From Anaerolineaceae bacterium UBA5211 (GTDB taxonomy: Bacteria; Chloroflexota; Anaerolineae; Anaerolineales; Anaerolineaceae): 64,000 bases of DNA. A program made the position numbers and the translations under genes. A model generated the notes under the pieces. It was not told the DNA's origin. It searched no databases and worked only from the letters and a program-made list of their open reading frames with translations. Every line of letters starts with the position of its first letter. The first letter of the stretch is position 1. The stretch covers positions 38,494 through 102,493 of the forward strand of contig DHVJ01000050.1 in the NCBI GenBank assembly GCA_002412595.1. The letters are read 5' to 3'. Shown here piece after piece: positions 8,949 to 18,411 of this stretch.

Positions 8949-11036
8949 TTGAAAAAGAGCATTCGTGGATTTTTAGCTGATCAATGGGAACATCCTTTTC
9001 GCTTGATTTTTTCTCTCCTGGCAGGTCTTTGTATAGGGATTTTAGTTTATATCTATCATTTTCAACTGCCTCTTTTTAGCGGAAGTCAAATTTTCGTCTG
9101 CCTGTTCATTGCAATTTGTATGGCCATTCTGGTGGATATCTTCCTCGCCAGAATCACTTGCCCCATTTTCCAATTGAAAACGCGCAGGCTGCGCGCTGGT
9201 ATCCTTTTCAGCACAGTCCTGGTCAGTTTGTTGCTCAGTCTTTCACTAGTTTTTACTGTCCCTCATATTTACCCACTCTACCCCGAACATACCCTGACCG
9301 TAAACCTCAACCTGGAAGATATGCCGTCGGACAGTGAAGGTATCTATTTTAGCCACCTTCAATTGGCCTATCGGGATGTCAGCTTCAATGAATTGGATAT
9401 TTCCGGAGAATATCAGGTTAATGAAGACTCAATCTATTTTTCCCCGGCACAAACCGCCAGTTTATCATGGCAGGGAATTACCGGAGAAGCAGCCGCCATC
9501 TATTTTCAATCCACCTCCGGGTCACATCCCATTGAGATCGTATGGGATGGACAAAGCCAGCTCGTAGATTTAGGTTCAAATGCGGAAATAGGCAAATTCA
9601 ATCAGGAATTTTCTATTCTTTCCTACGAACGGCTCATCGTAAACCTGGCTGTCTTTCCCATCATCTTGCTGATTATTTTCGTCTTGTTCACCGGGATTTT
9701 AAGCCGTCATCCCTATGCCTACATTCTTGTATTTGTTTGGTTGTTTGTTTACATCCTCTTCTGGCCCGGCATCATCGGCGACGTCAGCGTTTTGGCTGTG
9801 GATGAATTACGGCAAGGTCATCCTACTGATTGGCATCCCATTATATTCACTTTATTGCTGTCATTCTGTATTAAGTTTTTCGCCTCGGCATCTTCCATGC
9901 TCATCGTCCAAATCCTGGCCTTGGCATTACTGGTTGGCAATGCTTTTTCATTCCTGAACCACAAAGGCGTCTCCAACAAAGCACTGATTCCAATCACTTG
10001 TGTACTGGCGCTGCTGCCCACCAATTTCCTCTCCATCATCACCCTGACCAATGACATTCCATACAGTATCGTTCTGATGGGCTTGACTTACCTGGCATTT
10101 AGAATCGTACTGTCGAAGGGAAAATGGCTGGAAAGCAAATCTAATCTGCTCCTCTTAACAGCGGTTGCATCGCTGGCAATTCTTTTCCGTTACAACGGCA
10201 TTCCCGCAGTTGGTTTCTTTTTCCTCTGTCTATTGATCATCTATCCAAAATTTTGGCGTAAGTCGCTGATCAGTCTTTCCATCGTTATTGCGGTCTGGCT
10301 TTTCGTCAGCGGCCCATTCTCAACACTCTTGAATGTGACCCACGACTCTCAGGGACATTTTGACAACATTCTCCTTCACCATATCAGCGCGCATGTCATT
10401 AACGGCACGCCCATGACCGCTGAAGAGTCCGCTTATCTGGACACACTGCTGCCGCTGGAAGAATGGAAGTATTCCTGCTGCTCAAATACGGCCATGTGGG
10501 CCAACGACGATTTCGACCGCGACGAATTTCATGCCAACTCAACCTTCAACCGTCAATTGGAATTATCGCTTCTCCAACGCAATCCTGGACTGGAAATATC
10601 GCATATGCTGTGTGCCAGCGACATCGTTTGGAACGTCTCCGGCGGATGTGAAATCAAACATCCGTTTGTTGAAAAAATAAAAGGGAAATACTATTGGACC
10701 CGCAGTTATATTCCACAATACCTGGAAAATTCTTTTTTACCGGGTTTGATCGACCCTATTTCAAGCTGGTTAATCAGTCTGGATGAAAAAGTCTTTTCTT
10801 CCGCGCTTCTTTGGCATCCCGCCTGGTACTTGTATGCCGCTATCCTTTGTACGATCATCTTCTCTTCAAAGATCAAATCCTGGCGGGGTTTACTGGTTCT
10901 TTCGCCAGCTTTGGGACAATCGTTGTTTTTGCTTCTTTTCAACCGAGTCCAAAATTTCCGTTATCAATATTGCATCGTTCTGGTGGGTTTCCTCCTAATA
11001 GCAATTGCCTTTTATAAACCCAATTCGGAAGGATAA
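8949..11036 (+). CDS. Large polytopic membrane protein, possible GT-C-type glycosyltransferase (DUF6020-like)
   Basis: A 695-residue protein with roughly twelve to fourteen hydrophobic segments. Two early helices precede a soluble loop (about residues 110-225), then further helices and a C-terminal soluble loop rich in Trp, Cys and acidic residues (around 500-600). The layout and the membrane-proximal GDVSVLAVDELRQGHPTDWH segment resemble GT-C-like proteins annotated as DUF6020 in other bacteria; this is family-level resemblance from memory. The start is a TTG with GAGG at 7 nt. A TATAAT lies at 8905-8910. Likely role: handling lipid-linked sugars at the cell surface; unproven. Confidence 0.5.
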   Translation: MKKSIRGFLADQWEHPFRLIFSLLAGLCIGILVYIYHFQLPLFSGSQIFVCLFIAICMAILVDIFLARITCPIFQLKTRRLRAGILFSTVLVSLLLSLSLVFTVPHIYPLYPEHTLTVNLNLEDMPSDSEGIYFSHLQLAYRDVSFNELDISGEYQVNEDSIYFSPAQTASLSWQGITGEAAAIYFQSTSGSHPIEIVWDGQSQLVDLGSNAEIGKFNQEFSILSYERLIVNLAVFPIILLIIFVLFTGILSRHPYAYILVFVWLFVYILFWPGIIGDVSVLAVDELRQGHPTDWHPIIFTLLLSFCIKFFASASSMLIVQILALALLVGNAFSFLNHKGVSNKALIPITCVLALLPTNFLSIITLTNDIPYSIVLMGLTYLAFRIVLSKGKWLESKSNLLLLTAVASLAILFRYNGIPAVGFFFLCLLIIYPKFWRKSLISLSIVIAVWLFVSGPFSTLLNVTHDSQGHFDNILLHHISAHVINGTPMTAEESAYLDTLLPLEEWKYSCCSNTAMWANDDFDRDEFHANSTFNRQLELSLLQRNPGLEISHMLCASDIVWNVSGGCEIKHPFVEKIKGKYYWTRSYIPQYLENSFLPGLIDPISSWLISLDEKVFSSALLWHPAWYLYAAILCTIIFSSKIKSWRGLLVLSPALGQSLFLLLFNRVQNFRYQYCIVLVGFLLIAIAFYKPNSEG

Positions 11037-11038
11037 AA

Positions 11039-11260
11039 ATGTCAGTCGATCCTAAAAAATATAATAAACAAACCAGATTCCGTTTGATTCTTTGGTTTGT
11101 TATTCTGCTTTTTACGCTTGGCTTGGGCATGATTTGGTTAATCTACGGGAAGAATGCTGCCCTGTTAGGGCTTCTTTGTCTTCTCGGAATGGCCATTCCG
11201 GTCGGGTTGATCGCATTGGTCATGCTTGGTCTGGATAAAATTGTTAAGAAGGACCAATAA
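11039..11260 (+). CDS. Small two-helix membrane protein, unknown function
   Basis: A 73-residue protein with a basic N-terminus (SVDPKKYNKQTRFR), two hydrophobic helices (about residues 15-37 and 40-65) separated by a short YGKNAALLG turn, and a basic C-terminal tail (DKIVKKDQ). It starts two bases after the preceding stop codon, so it is almost certainly cotranscribed and translationally coupled with the GT-C-like gene. No known family is recognised. It could be a small accessory subunit of that membrane protein. Confidence 0.6.
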   Translation: MSVDPKKYNKQTRFRLILWFVILLFTLGLGMIWLIYGKNAALLGLLCLLGMAIPVGLIALVMLGLDKIVKKDQ

Positions 11261-11391
11261 CCTTTATTTAAATAGACTTTTCCTTTTTATTTGGGGGATT
11301 TTCAAGCAAAATTTAATTCATTAATGATATAGTATTGAATGTAAATTGTATAAATATTTTTCATCGCAGCATGAGGGACTGATAATTAAGC

Positions 11392-13005
11392 ATGAAGATA
11401 CCTGATTTACTCACCATCGAGAATTTGAATTTTCGTTATCTGATCCGCGAAGAACCCGCCTTGACGAATATCAGTTTATCCTTCTCATCTGGCGAAGTTG
11501 CTTTGATTGCCGGAGCTAGCGGTTGCGGAAAAACCACGCTCATCCGTTGCATCAATGGTCTTATCCCGCATAGTTATCGCGGCGTAAAAAGCGGCCGGAT
11601 TATGGCAGACGGCAAGGATTTGGCACAACTAAAGCTGGCAGAAATCTCACAGATGATCGGAACCGTCTTACAGGACCCCGAGAGACAAATCCTTGGAACC
11701 AAAGTCATCAACGAAGTCGCGTTCGGATTAGAGAATCTTGGCTTTAATCGTCAAGAGATTTTAGAAAGGGTGGATGAATCGCTGGCACGCTTGAAGATTT
11801 CTGACTTGCGCGACCGTGACACTTTCAGCCTATCCGGCGGTGAAAAGCAGAAAGTAGCCCTGGCAGGGGTGTTAGCCATGCGTCCCCGCATTTTACTATT
11901 GGACGAACCCCTGGCTTCCCTGGACCCGGCCAGTGCAGAAGAAACACTCGCAATTTTGCGTATCCTGGCAGATGAAGGCATGGCGATCTTGTTGGTGGAA
12001 CATCGGGTGGAAGATGTACTAAAGATTCACCCCGAGCAAGTCGTTTTCATGTCCAATGGAGAAGTCCGTTATCAGGGTAACGCGGAAGATTTGGATGAAT
12101 CCATTAATTATCGGGATGTGAAACTCCCCGCGCCCATGATTATCGAGCGCGCCCGAAACCAGAAGCCCGCAGTCTCCTTTCCTGTTTTTGAGCTGCCAGC
12201 CTCAAATCGAGAATCCCTTGTCAGTTTTGTAGATGTTGAATTTAACTATGAAGAGGGAGTACCGATCCTGCACGGCATTTCTTTGGACATCCATCAGGGC
12301 GATGTGATTGCCGTTTTGGGACCAAACGGTGCCGGCAAAACCACACTTGTGAAACATGCCATTGGCTTGCTCAAACCCAAAGCTGGTCAGGTACTGATTG
12401 GCGGCCAAGACACCTGTAAGATGAGTGTGGCTGAAATTGCTCAAACCCTTGGATATGTCTTTCAAAGTCCCAGTCATATGTTATTCGCTCCCACCGTTGA
12501 GGAGGAATTATCTTTTGGCCCGCAAAATTTAGGTCACAACAAAGATAGTATTACGAAGGAGGTGAAAGAAGCTATTGATATTGTGAATCTCTCAGGAATG
12601 GAGCAAATTCCGCCGTTGTCCTTATCCTTTGGACAACAAAAGCGCGTCAGCATTGCCGCAGTACTTGCCATGCGCTCCAAAATATTGGTCATGGATGAAC
12701 CTTCCGCAGGGCAGGATTATCGCAATTACATTGACTTCATGGATGCCATTCTGCAGCTGCCTAATTTTGACGCCATTCTTTTCATCACGCATGATATTGA
12801 TCTGGCAGTCATCTACGCGAACCGCATCCTGATGGTCAATAATGGACAGCTGGTTGCCGATGGGAAACCGCAGGATATCTTGAAAGACTATGACCATCTA
12901 CACAAAAACAGGTTGGTACCCACATCCCTGCTGGATGTAAATTTGAAATATTTGGGAAAAACTGGCCGGTTCATGCGCGCAGAACAATTAGCCCAGGTGC
13001 TTTAG
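11392..13005 (+). CDS. ECF transporter ATPase, two ABC domains fused in one protein
   Basis: Energy-coupling-factor transporter ATPase (EcfA/CbiO type) that powers uptake of a vitamin or related micronutrient. It has 537 residues with two complete ABC domains. The first has Walker A GASGCGKTT (41-49), signature LSGGEKQ and Walker B ILLLDEP. The second has Walker A GPNGAGKTT (near 305-315), signature LSFGQQKR (degenerate first Gly) and ILVMDEP. Fusion of EcfA1 and EcfA2 into one chain is known, for example in the YkoD type. It is followed by the S and T components. No riboswitch is recognisable in the 131 bp upstream. Confidence 0.92.
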   Translation: MKIPDLLTIENLNFRYLIREEPALTNISLSFSSGEVALIAGASGCGKTTLIRCINGLIPHSYRGVKSGRIMADGKDLAQLKLAEISQMIGTVLQDPERQILGTKVINEVAFGLENLGFNRQEILERVDESLARLKISDLRDRDTFSLSGGEKQKVALAGVLAMRPRILLLDEPLASLDPASAEETLAILRILADEGMAILLVEHRVEDVLKIHPEQVVFMSNGEVRYQGNAEDLDESINYRDVKLPAPMIIERARNQKPAVSFPVFELPASNRESLVSFVDVEFNYEEGVPILHGISLDIHQGDVIAVLGPNGAGKTTLVKHAIGLLKPKAGQVLIGGQDTCKMSVAEIAQTLGYVFQSPSHMLFAPTVEEELSFGPQNLGHNKDSITKEVKEAIDIVNLSGMEQIPPLSLSFGQQKRVSIAAVLAMRSKILVMDEPSAGQDYRNYIDFMDAILQLPNFDAILFITHDIDLAVIYANRILMVNNGQLVADGKPQDILKDYDHLHKNRLVPTSLLDVNLKYLGKTGRFMRAEQLAQVL

Positions 13006-13087
13006 TATTGTCCGAGGAGATTCATCTAAGGTTGGCAGCCTTGATGATCGGGAGTAATACGAATTGTCTAATTATGATGGAGGAAAA

Positions 13088-14020
13088 ATGAAAAACAAAA
13101 CTTTATCGATTTTTCTCGCTCTCGTTGCAGTTGTTGTAGTCTTTTTTGCGATCTGGCAAATTGGTAAACTAATCAACCCGGACCTGGATTTGGATGAAAC
13201 CGCTCTCCTGCGCTTCGTCTTTGTCGGCGTAGGTTTGCTGATAGCCTTTTTGGTATATCTGGCAACCAGCAAGCACAAGATGTGGGAAGTTGGCACGCGT
13301 GAAGTGGTTTACATGGCCATCGGTGCAGCATTGTACGCTATCTTTTCTTATCTCTTCAACGGCACTGTATTCGTAGTGCCGTCCGTCAGCCAGGTGTCAC
13401 TGCGCCCCGCTATTGCCATTCCGATGTTCTTCGGCTATGCCTTTGGACCTGTGGTTGGACTTTTCACCGGTGCAGTCGGCAACATGTTCGGCGACGCGCT
13501 AACCGGCTTTGGCTTATCCCCGCAGTGGAGTGTTGGCAATGGGCTGGTCGGTTTTATTGCCGGCCTTTCATGGTTATTCAGCGATAAAAAGAAAGGCATC
13601 AATACAGTTTTGATCATCAGTGCTGTTTTAACAGCACTGGCTACTGCTTTTTACCTGATGAACGCTAACCAAAGCAACACGCTATTCTATGATGTGGAAA
13701 ACAACATATTCGGCGACGCGCAGATTTCCATATTTGCCGGTATTTCAATCGCTATCGGCTTTATCCTGGTGCTGTTGGTTCGGTTTGTATTCGGTAAAAA
13801 TATCGATGTTGCGGCCGCGGTTACCTGGTCTATGCTGGGCAACCTGATCGGCATGGGCTTTGCGGCATTATCCGACATTTGGATCAATGGCTATTCTCTT
13901 GCTATTGCCATTGTAGGTGAATTTATCCCCTCGGCCGGCCCCAACCTGATTTTTGCTGCCATCCTGGTACCACTGTTGGTTAGTGCCTTCAGTGCCAGCC
14001 GCCGCCAAACAGGTCGTTAA
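13088..14020 (+). CDS. ECF transporter substrate-binding (S) component
   Basis: Membrane subunit that binds the vitamin-like substrate for the ECF transporter. The start at 13088 has GGAGG 4 nt upstream and gives 310 residues; a longer version from 13064 lacks an SD. There are about eight hydrophobic segments. The core VSLRPAIAIPMFFGYAFGP and GAVGNMFGDALTGFG resembles PF12822-type (ECF_trnsprt) S components. An N-terminal pair of extra helices precedes the core. The substrate cannot be assigned from sequence: no vitamin biosynthesis gene or riboswitch is adjacent. Confidence 0.8.
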   Translation: MKNKTLSIFLALVAVVVVFFAIWQIGKLINPDLDLDETALLRFVFVGVGLLIAFLVYLATSKHKMWEVGTREVVYMAIGAALYAIFSYLFNGTVFVVPSVSQVSLRPAIAIPMFFGYAFGPVVGLFTGAVGNMFGDALTGFGLSPQWSVGNGLVGFIAGLSWLFSDKKKGINTVLIISAVLTALATAFYLMNANQSNTLFYDVENNIFGDAQISIFAGISIAIGFILVLLVRFVFGKNIDVAAAVTWSMLGNLIGMGFAALSDIWINGYSLAIAIVGEFIPSAGPNLIFAAILVPLLVSAFSASRRQTGR

Positions 14021-14101
14021 TTTTGTTCTTTTGGATTGGGCTGTCTGTTTAATGGACAGTCCAATCTAAAATAGAAAAACATCAAGTAGGAAAGAAACGT
14101 T

Positions 14102-14962
14102 ATGCTTGTCACCTGGCGCTATCAAGAGCGTAAATCCATCATCCAATACTTCGACCCGCGAGCCTGGATCATCTTTTATATCTGCTTCATCGCTTCCACA
14201 GTCTTTTTTTGGGACCTTCGTTTCCTAAGTTTCTTCTTCTTCGTGGCGCTTTTGGTCGCTATCACTTCAGGCATCCGTTGGAAAGAGATGCGCCGCGGGT
14301 GGCTTTTCATTGGCGCCTTCATTATCTTTTTCTCCCTGCTCACTTTCCTCACCGGCCGTGGCAGTATGGAGTTATATACGACTGAACATCTCATCCGCAA
14401 TATCAATTTGCCATTTTCTGTTTTTGGCTGGCAGCCTATGCTGAAAATCACCTGGGAAAAGACTTTTTACGCGTTCAGCATGATCTTGCGGGTATTCAGC
14501 CTGGCCAGCATGACCATTTTACTTCCCTACTCGCTCGACCCCGCTCTTTATGGCATCATCTTTAAAGGCTTGGGGCTTCCGGATAAATTTGCCTATGGCA
14601 TGGACCTGACCATGCGCTTCATCCCCACTTTCGGCCGCGATTTCCAATTAACCATGGACGCCCAAAAAGCGCGCGGATATGAACTGGAAAAGATCAATGG
14701 CGGACTTTTCAAACAGGTGCGGAAACTAGCCCCATTAATGGTTCCCGTAACCATTCATGCCATCGCCGGCAGTGAAGACATTATCGATGCCATGGATCTG
14801 CGCGCGTTTGGTATCGGGATCCGCACCTGGATACAGGAACTTCACTACCACAAACGAGATTATTGGCTGATCGCTTTCAGCATTCTGATGCTGCTGTTGG
14901 TTATCGCTTTATCCCTCTTTGGAATTGGCAAATTTTGGGTACCGGCTTCTTTGATCGTTTAA
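14102..14962 (+). CDS. ECF transporter transmembrane (T) component
   Basis: EcfT/CbiQ family scaffold subunit that couples ATP hydrolysis to movement of the S component. It has 286 residues, with hydrophobic segments in the N-terminal half and near the C-terminus. The cytoplasmic coupling helices are in between, with the conserved A-R-G signature in MDAQKARGYELEK and a second DAMDLRAFGIG motif. Both are hallmarks of EcfT. AGGAAAG lies 8 nt before the ATG. It completes the ATPase-S-T operon. Confidence 0.9.
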   Translation: MLVTWRYQERKSIIQYFDPRAWIIFYICFIASTVFFWDLRFLSFFFFVALLVAITSGIRWKEMRRGWLFIGAFIIFFSLLTFLTGRGSMELYTTEHLIRNINLPFSVFGWQPMLKITWEKTFYAFSMILRVFSLASMTILLPYSLDPALYGIIFKGLGLPDKFAYGMDLTMRFIPTFGRDFQLTMDAQKARGYELEKINGGLFKQVRKLAPLMVPVTIHAIAGSEDIIDAMDLRAFGIGIRTWIQELHYHKRDYWLIAFSILMLLLVIALSLFGIGKFWVPASLIV

Positions 14963-15069
14963 GTCCGCGGAAAACCTACCCGAAGTCCACCACCCGCTCT
15001 CAGGTTATCTAATCTTTGTTTTTTTGTCTATCAGCTTCCAATTTTAAAGATGCCGGATTAGAATCTGAT

Positions 15070-16614
15070 ATGATTACAGCTATGCAAAAAATCCTCAAAA
15101 ATGACCTGGTTTTAATCTTAATCCTCATTCTTGTGGCTGTCGGGGTACAGTTCTTTTTTTTGAATCCGCCCATCCTCAGCGACCAAATGGAATATTACAT
15201 CACGGCGGTTCGTTTTCCCCATCTGCCGGATAATCCTAATATAGGCAGTATGCGCATCGGTTTGGAATTGCCTGTTGCGGTGCTTTACCGTATATTTGGC
15301 TCTTCGGAAGTCGCTTATTACACTATTCCAATTTTGTCCGCAGCATTGCTTTCTGTAAGCATTTATTTAATAAGTAAGAGGCTCTTTTCACGCCGGGTTG
15401 GCTTTTTTGCGGGGATTTGGGTCATTTTTATCCCTAACCTGATCCAGGATGCCGGCCATTTACTTCCCGACCTGCCTGCCACAGCCTGCTCAGCCGCAGC
15501 TTTCGCAGTATTATTTACCTATTTTGGCGATAAAGTTCACCAGCGTAAATTTTCATCCAAAGCCAGCATATCCATGTTCATCCTTGCCGGTCTGTTGTTC
15601 GGTTGGTCTTACCTGGTCAAAGAATATCTGGCTATCCTGTTCCTACTGATCCCGCTTGTTTTCTGGATGTTGGAAATCCCTTACCGTTATTTAATCCCTG
15701 TAGCCATCAGTATGCTGTTGATGTATGGCATTGAGATAGCCGTTGGCGTAATTTATTATCATAACCCGCTCATCCGCTTCCTAGCTGCCAGCCCAAGAGA
15801 AACTACCGGTGAGATCCAAAAAGATGTTGGCCGCATTGTTAACTATTTCGCCCTGTTGCTCATCAAAGACGGTGGTGAAGGCATTCTGGCATTCATGGGA
15901 TTGGGTGTTTTGAACAGTATGGTCAAATCTTTCAAAAAAGAGAAAAACCACATATTTTTGTTGACCTGGATTTTACTGATTTACGTTTTGTTCACCATTG
16001 CCGGTTTACTCCCAGTTATTTTCAACTGGGAAGGTATTGTTCTGCTCAGGCTTCACAAGTTCCGTTATTGGGTTCCAATACTCCCGCCTTTGGTGATAGG
16101 CGCCGTTGCCATGCTGGATTCTGTTTTTGTTTGGCTAAAGAGCAAATTACCGGCCTGGAAATTTTCTGAAAATATTTTTGTCCCTCTCTTCTTGGTTTTG
16201 TTCCTTTCGCTGTCCTCCATTCGTGGAATCGCCACAATAAAGGATGATCCGGATTTCATCCGAAACGGCGCGGACCATTACCTGGAGCTGCGCGCCTATC
16301 TAGAAACGCATGATAACCCGGATGACACCATCTGGATTGATCGCGACAACAAACGCGCCTTTGAACGAGTACTGCCCATGTACATTCGCGGCCCCTTCGG
16401 CCGGTTGATTTGGCATGGCCAAACTAAATACATCAATACCGATAACTTATATTTACGTGCAGATGAAATCGATCAGGGCTACATTATCATCGATCGTGAT
16501 TTTATGAACCCGGATTTGTACACAGTACCGGATTACCTTTATTACCCACCGGAAGACTGGCAGCTGGTTTTTGAAAGTGAAAACAAGAAAATCGCCCTTT
16601 TCAAAGTGGATTGA
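15070..16614 (+). CDS. GT39-like membrane glycosyltransferase (ArnT/PMT superfamily)
   Basis: GT-C-fold glycosyltransferase that would move a sugar from a polyprenyl-phosphate donor to a protein, lipid or glycan outside the membrane. The start at 15070 gives 514 residues, but no convincing SD supports it and 15082 is possible. About eleven membrane helices are followed by a C-terminal soluble domain (from about residue 400). The first external loop carries SDQMEYYITAVRFP, an acidic-residue loop like the catalytic loop of ArnT/PMT. A DPM1-like GT2 gene follows 93 bp later, a common donor-acceptor pairing. Confidence 0.75.
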   Translation: MITAMQKILKNDLVLILILILVAVGVQFFFLNPPILSDQMEYYITAVRFPHLPDNPNIGSMRIGLELPVAVLYRIFGSSEVAYYTIPILSAALLSVSIYLISKRLFSRRVGFFAGIWVIFIPNLIQDAGHLLPDLPATACSAAAFAVLFTYFGDKVHQRKFSSKASISMFILAGLLFGWSYLVKEYLAILFLLIPLVFWMLEIPYRYLIPVAISMLLMYGIEIAVGVIYYHNPLIRFLAASPRETTGEIQKDVGRIVNYFALLLIKDGGEGILAFMGLGVLNSMVKSFKKEKNHIFLLTWILLIYVLFTIAGLLPVIFNWEGIVLLRLHKFRYWVPILPPLVIGAVAMLDSVFVWLKSKLPAWKFSENIFVPLFLVLFLSLSSIRGIATIKDDPDFIRNGADHYLELRAYLETHDNPDDTIWIDRDNKRAFERVLPMYIRGPFGRLIWHGQTKYINTDNLYLRADEIDQGYIIIDRDFMNPDLYTVPDYLYYPPEDWQLVFESENKKIALFKVD

Positions 16615-16707
16615 CCATTTACGCGTTTTATTAACTCACGTTTGGTTTTTTTATTGCGCTTCAAGCTTGCTTATAAGATAATAGGAAGTAATTACATCTG
16701 GAAATTT

Positions 16708-17661
16708 ATGGATAAGAAAATGAAGCTGTTGGTATATATCCCTGCCCTGAATGAAGAAGAGAACATCGCCTGCGTAATTGAACAGATCCCGGCTTCAATA
16801 AGCGGCATTGACATTGTAAATTGTCTCGTGGTGGATGATGGCAGTACCGATCGCACCGCGGAAGTTTCCCGTCAAAGCGGCGCCCAGGTAGTCAGTCACG
16901 GCCACAACCAGGGTGTAGGCATGGCCTTTCAATCCGCTGTCCAATTTGCCTGGGATCATGAATATGATATTTTGGTCGGTATTGATGCGGATGGCCAGTT
17001 TGATCCGGCTGAAATCCCGGATATCATCCAACCGCTGCTCCAAAACCAGGCTGACATGGTAATTGGCAGCCGCTTCACCCAGGGCCGCCCGCAATATATG
17101 CCACCCATCAAATATCGGGGAAATAAAATGGTTGCTTCATTGGTTAGTTCGATCAGCGATCAGAAATTTCAGGATGTCTCCTGCGGCTTCCGCGCCTACA
17201 ACCGCGAAGCACTTCTGCGTTTGAATGTTTTTGAGAAATTTACCTACACGCATGAAAGCATTTTATCGTTGGTCTATCAAGGTATGCGCGTAACGGAAAT
17301 GCCCATCAGTATTCGCTATTATCCTGAACGTAAATCCAGAGTAGCTGGATCAATCTCCAATTACGCATCTAAAACCAGCCGTATCATCCTGCGGGTTTTG
17401 CTGGACTATCGTCCCCTGCGCGTATTCGGTACCCTCGGCTCAATTTTCTTCGTAATCGGGATCGCTTTTGAAGTTTTCCTTTTTATTTTTTACCTGATCA
17501 ACCATTCCTTCACGCCATATAAATCAGCCGGTTTTATCGGCCTGGGTTTTATCATTTTTGGTATGTTGATCTTCATTATCGCTTTAGTGGCGGAGATGTT
17601 AAATCGTCTGCGCCTGAACCAGGATCGTTTGATGATTGAATTGAAAAGACGTCGTTTTTGA
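16708..17661 (+). CDS. GT2 glycosyltransferase, dolichol/polyprenyl-phosphate sugar synthase-like
   Basis: Transfers a sugar from an NDP-sugar to polyprenyl phosphate. The start at 16708 has GGA at 6-7 nt and gives 317 residues beginning MDKKMKLLVYIPALNEEENI. The GT-A fold motifs are VDDGSTDRT (nucleotide), GIDADGQFDP (DXD-type metal site), GSRFTQGR and DVSCGFRAYNREAL. Two C-terminal membrane helices (about 235-300) anchor it, as in the DPM1/GtrB type. It lies directly downstream of the GT39-like transferase that could use its product. Confidence 0.88.
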   Translation: MDKKMKLLVYIPALNEEENIACVIEQIPASISGIDIVNCLVVDDGSTDRTAEVSRQSGAQVVSHGHNQGVGMAFQSAVQFAWDHEYDILVGIDADGQFDPAEIPDIIQPLLQNQADMVIGSRFTQGRPQYMPPIKYRGNKMVASLVSSISDQKFQDVSCGFRAYNREALLRLNVFEKFTYTHESILSLVYQGMRVTEMPISIRYYPERKSRVAGSISNYASKTSRIILRVLLDYRPLRVFGTLGSIFFVIGIAFEVFLFIFYLINHSFTPYKSAGFIGLGFIIFGMLIFIIALVAEMLNRLRLNQDRLMIELKRRRF

Positions 17662-18177
17662 TTGTGAGTACCAGACAGCAATTGTATTTTCTAGATGAAC
17701 GCAATAAGCCTTTTATATTGCTACAAGTAATATGAATTTAATTTCCGTTCTTTACTGGTAAATAGTTATTTGTTCATATACTCTCGATACTGAATCTTAG
17801 GCAAGCAAGTATCCATTCCCATTCTTTCCTTACTATAACACTTATTAAATGTTCACTGTTGAAAAATATTCTATTAATTTATCGTGGAAAGTTAAGAGAA
17901 TGCTAACTCACGGAATGGAAACAATTAGCCGTTAGAAAAGAAATAGCTCAATTAATTACCCCGTTCAATAATTTCAGTTCTAAAGCATTGTTATTTATTC
18001 GCTTGTTATATGAACAAATCCTCTTCGATTTAATAATTTTGATTACAATTTATTAATGTCAGTATTCTGATGGATTCAAAGTCCAATTATTTATATTATT
18101 AGCGTATAATTTCGCTTTGTACTAGGTTGACGTTATGTCAATCTTTTACCAAGAGTATAGACAAATTTCATACACAA
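17662..18177 (+). other. AT-rich intergenic leader without genes
   Basis: About 515 bp with no supportable gene on either strand. A TATAAT at 18105-18110 could be the -10 element for the downstream riboswitch and operon, but there is no good -35. A palindrome TTGAC-N5-GTCAA is at 18127-18141, just before the aptamer, and could be an operator. The rest is low-complexity AT-rich DNA. Confidence 0.5.
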
Positions 18178-18271
18178 TCGAAAAGGCAAATCCTGCGAAA
18201 GCTGGAGACGCAAAGCTTTTGGTCTAAGGTAATCAATTATTGATTATTAGGATTGCAAAGCTGCCGAAATG
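18178..18271 (+). promoter_or_regulatory. Cyclic di-GMP class I riboswitch (GEMM-I)
   Basis: The aptamer core matches GEMM-I element by element: AAGGCAAA at 18183-18190, a CC-GC/GC-GG stem capped by a GAAA tetraloop (18192-18205), the invariant GACGCAAAGC (18207-18216), GG-CTAAGG (18221-18229), a P3 hairpin with arms TAATCA/TGATTA (18230-18246), then GGATTGC and the closing GCTGCCG. The GG of GGCAAA is the c-di-GMP form; cAMP-GMP-sensing variants usually have A there (family knowledge). The element is about 140 bp upstream of a small secreted-protein gene. A segment CGTCTC followed by TTTT (18285-18294) can pair with GAGACG (18205-18210) inside the aptamer and could form the switching terminator. 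Confidence 0.85.
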
Positions 18272-18411
18272 AGTTAACTTTTTACGTCTCTTTTCATAAG
18301 GAATTGTCGTATGTGTGAAAGGAGGCATTTTTTATTTAATCATATAGCACGAAATTCAATCCATATTACTTCACACTATTTCAATAATATTAATCAATGG
18401 AAGGAATGAAA

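Noticed and set aside
11261..11391. Riboswitch search upstream of the ECF transporter
   Set aside because: No conserved core of TPP, FMN, cobalamin, folate, preQ1 or other vitamin riboswitches is visible in the 131 bp, so the transporter substrate stays open.
18318..18325. AAAGGAGG as ribosome binding site of a gene
   Set aside because: No ATG, GTG or TTG occurs at 5-12 nt downstream; it lies inside the leader of the secreted-protein gene.
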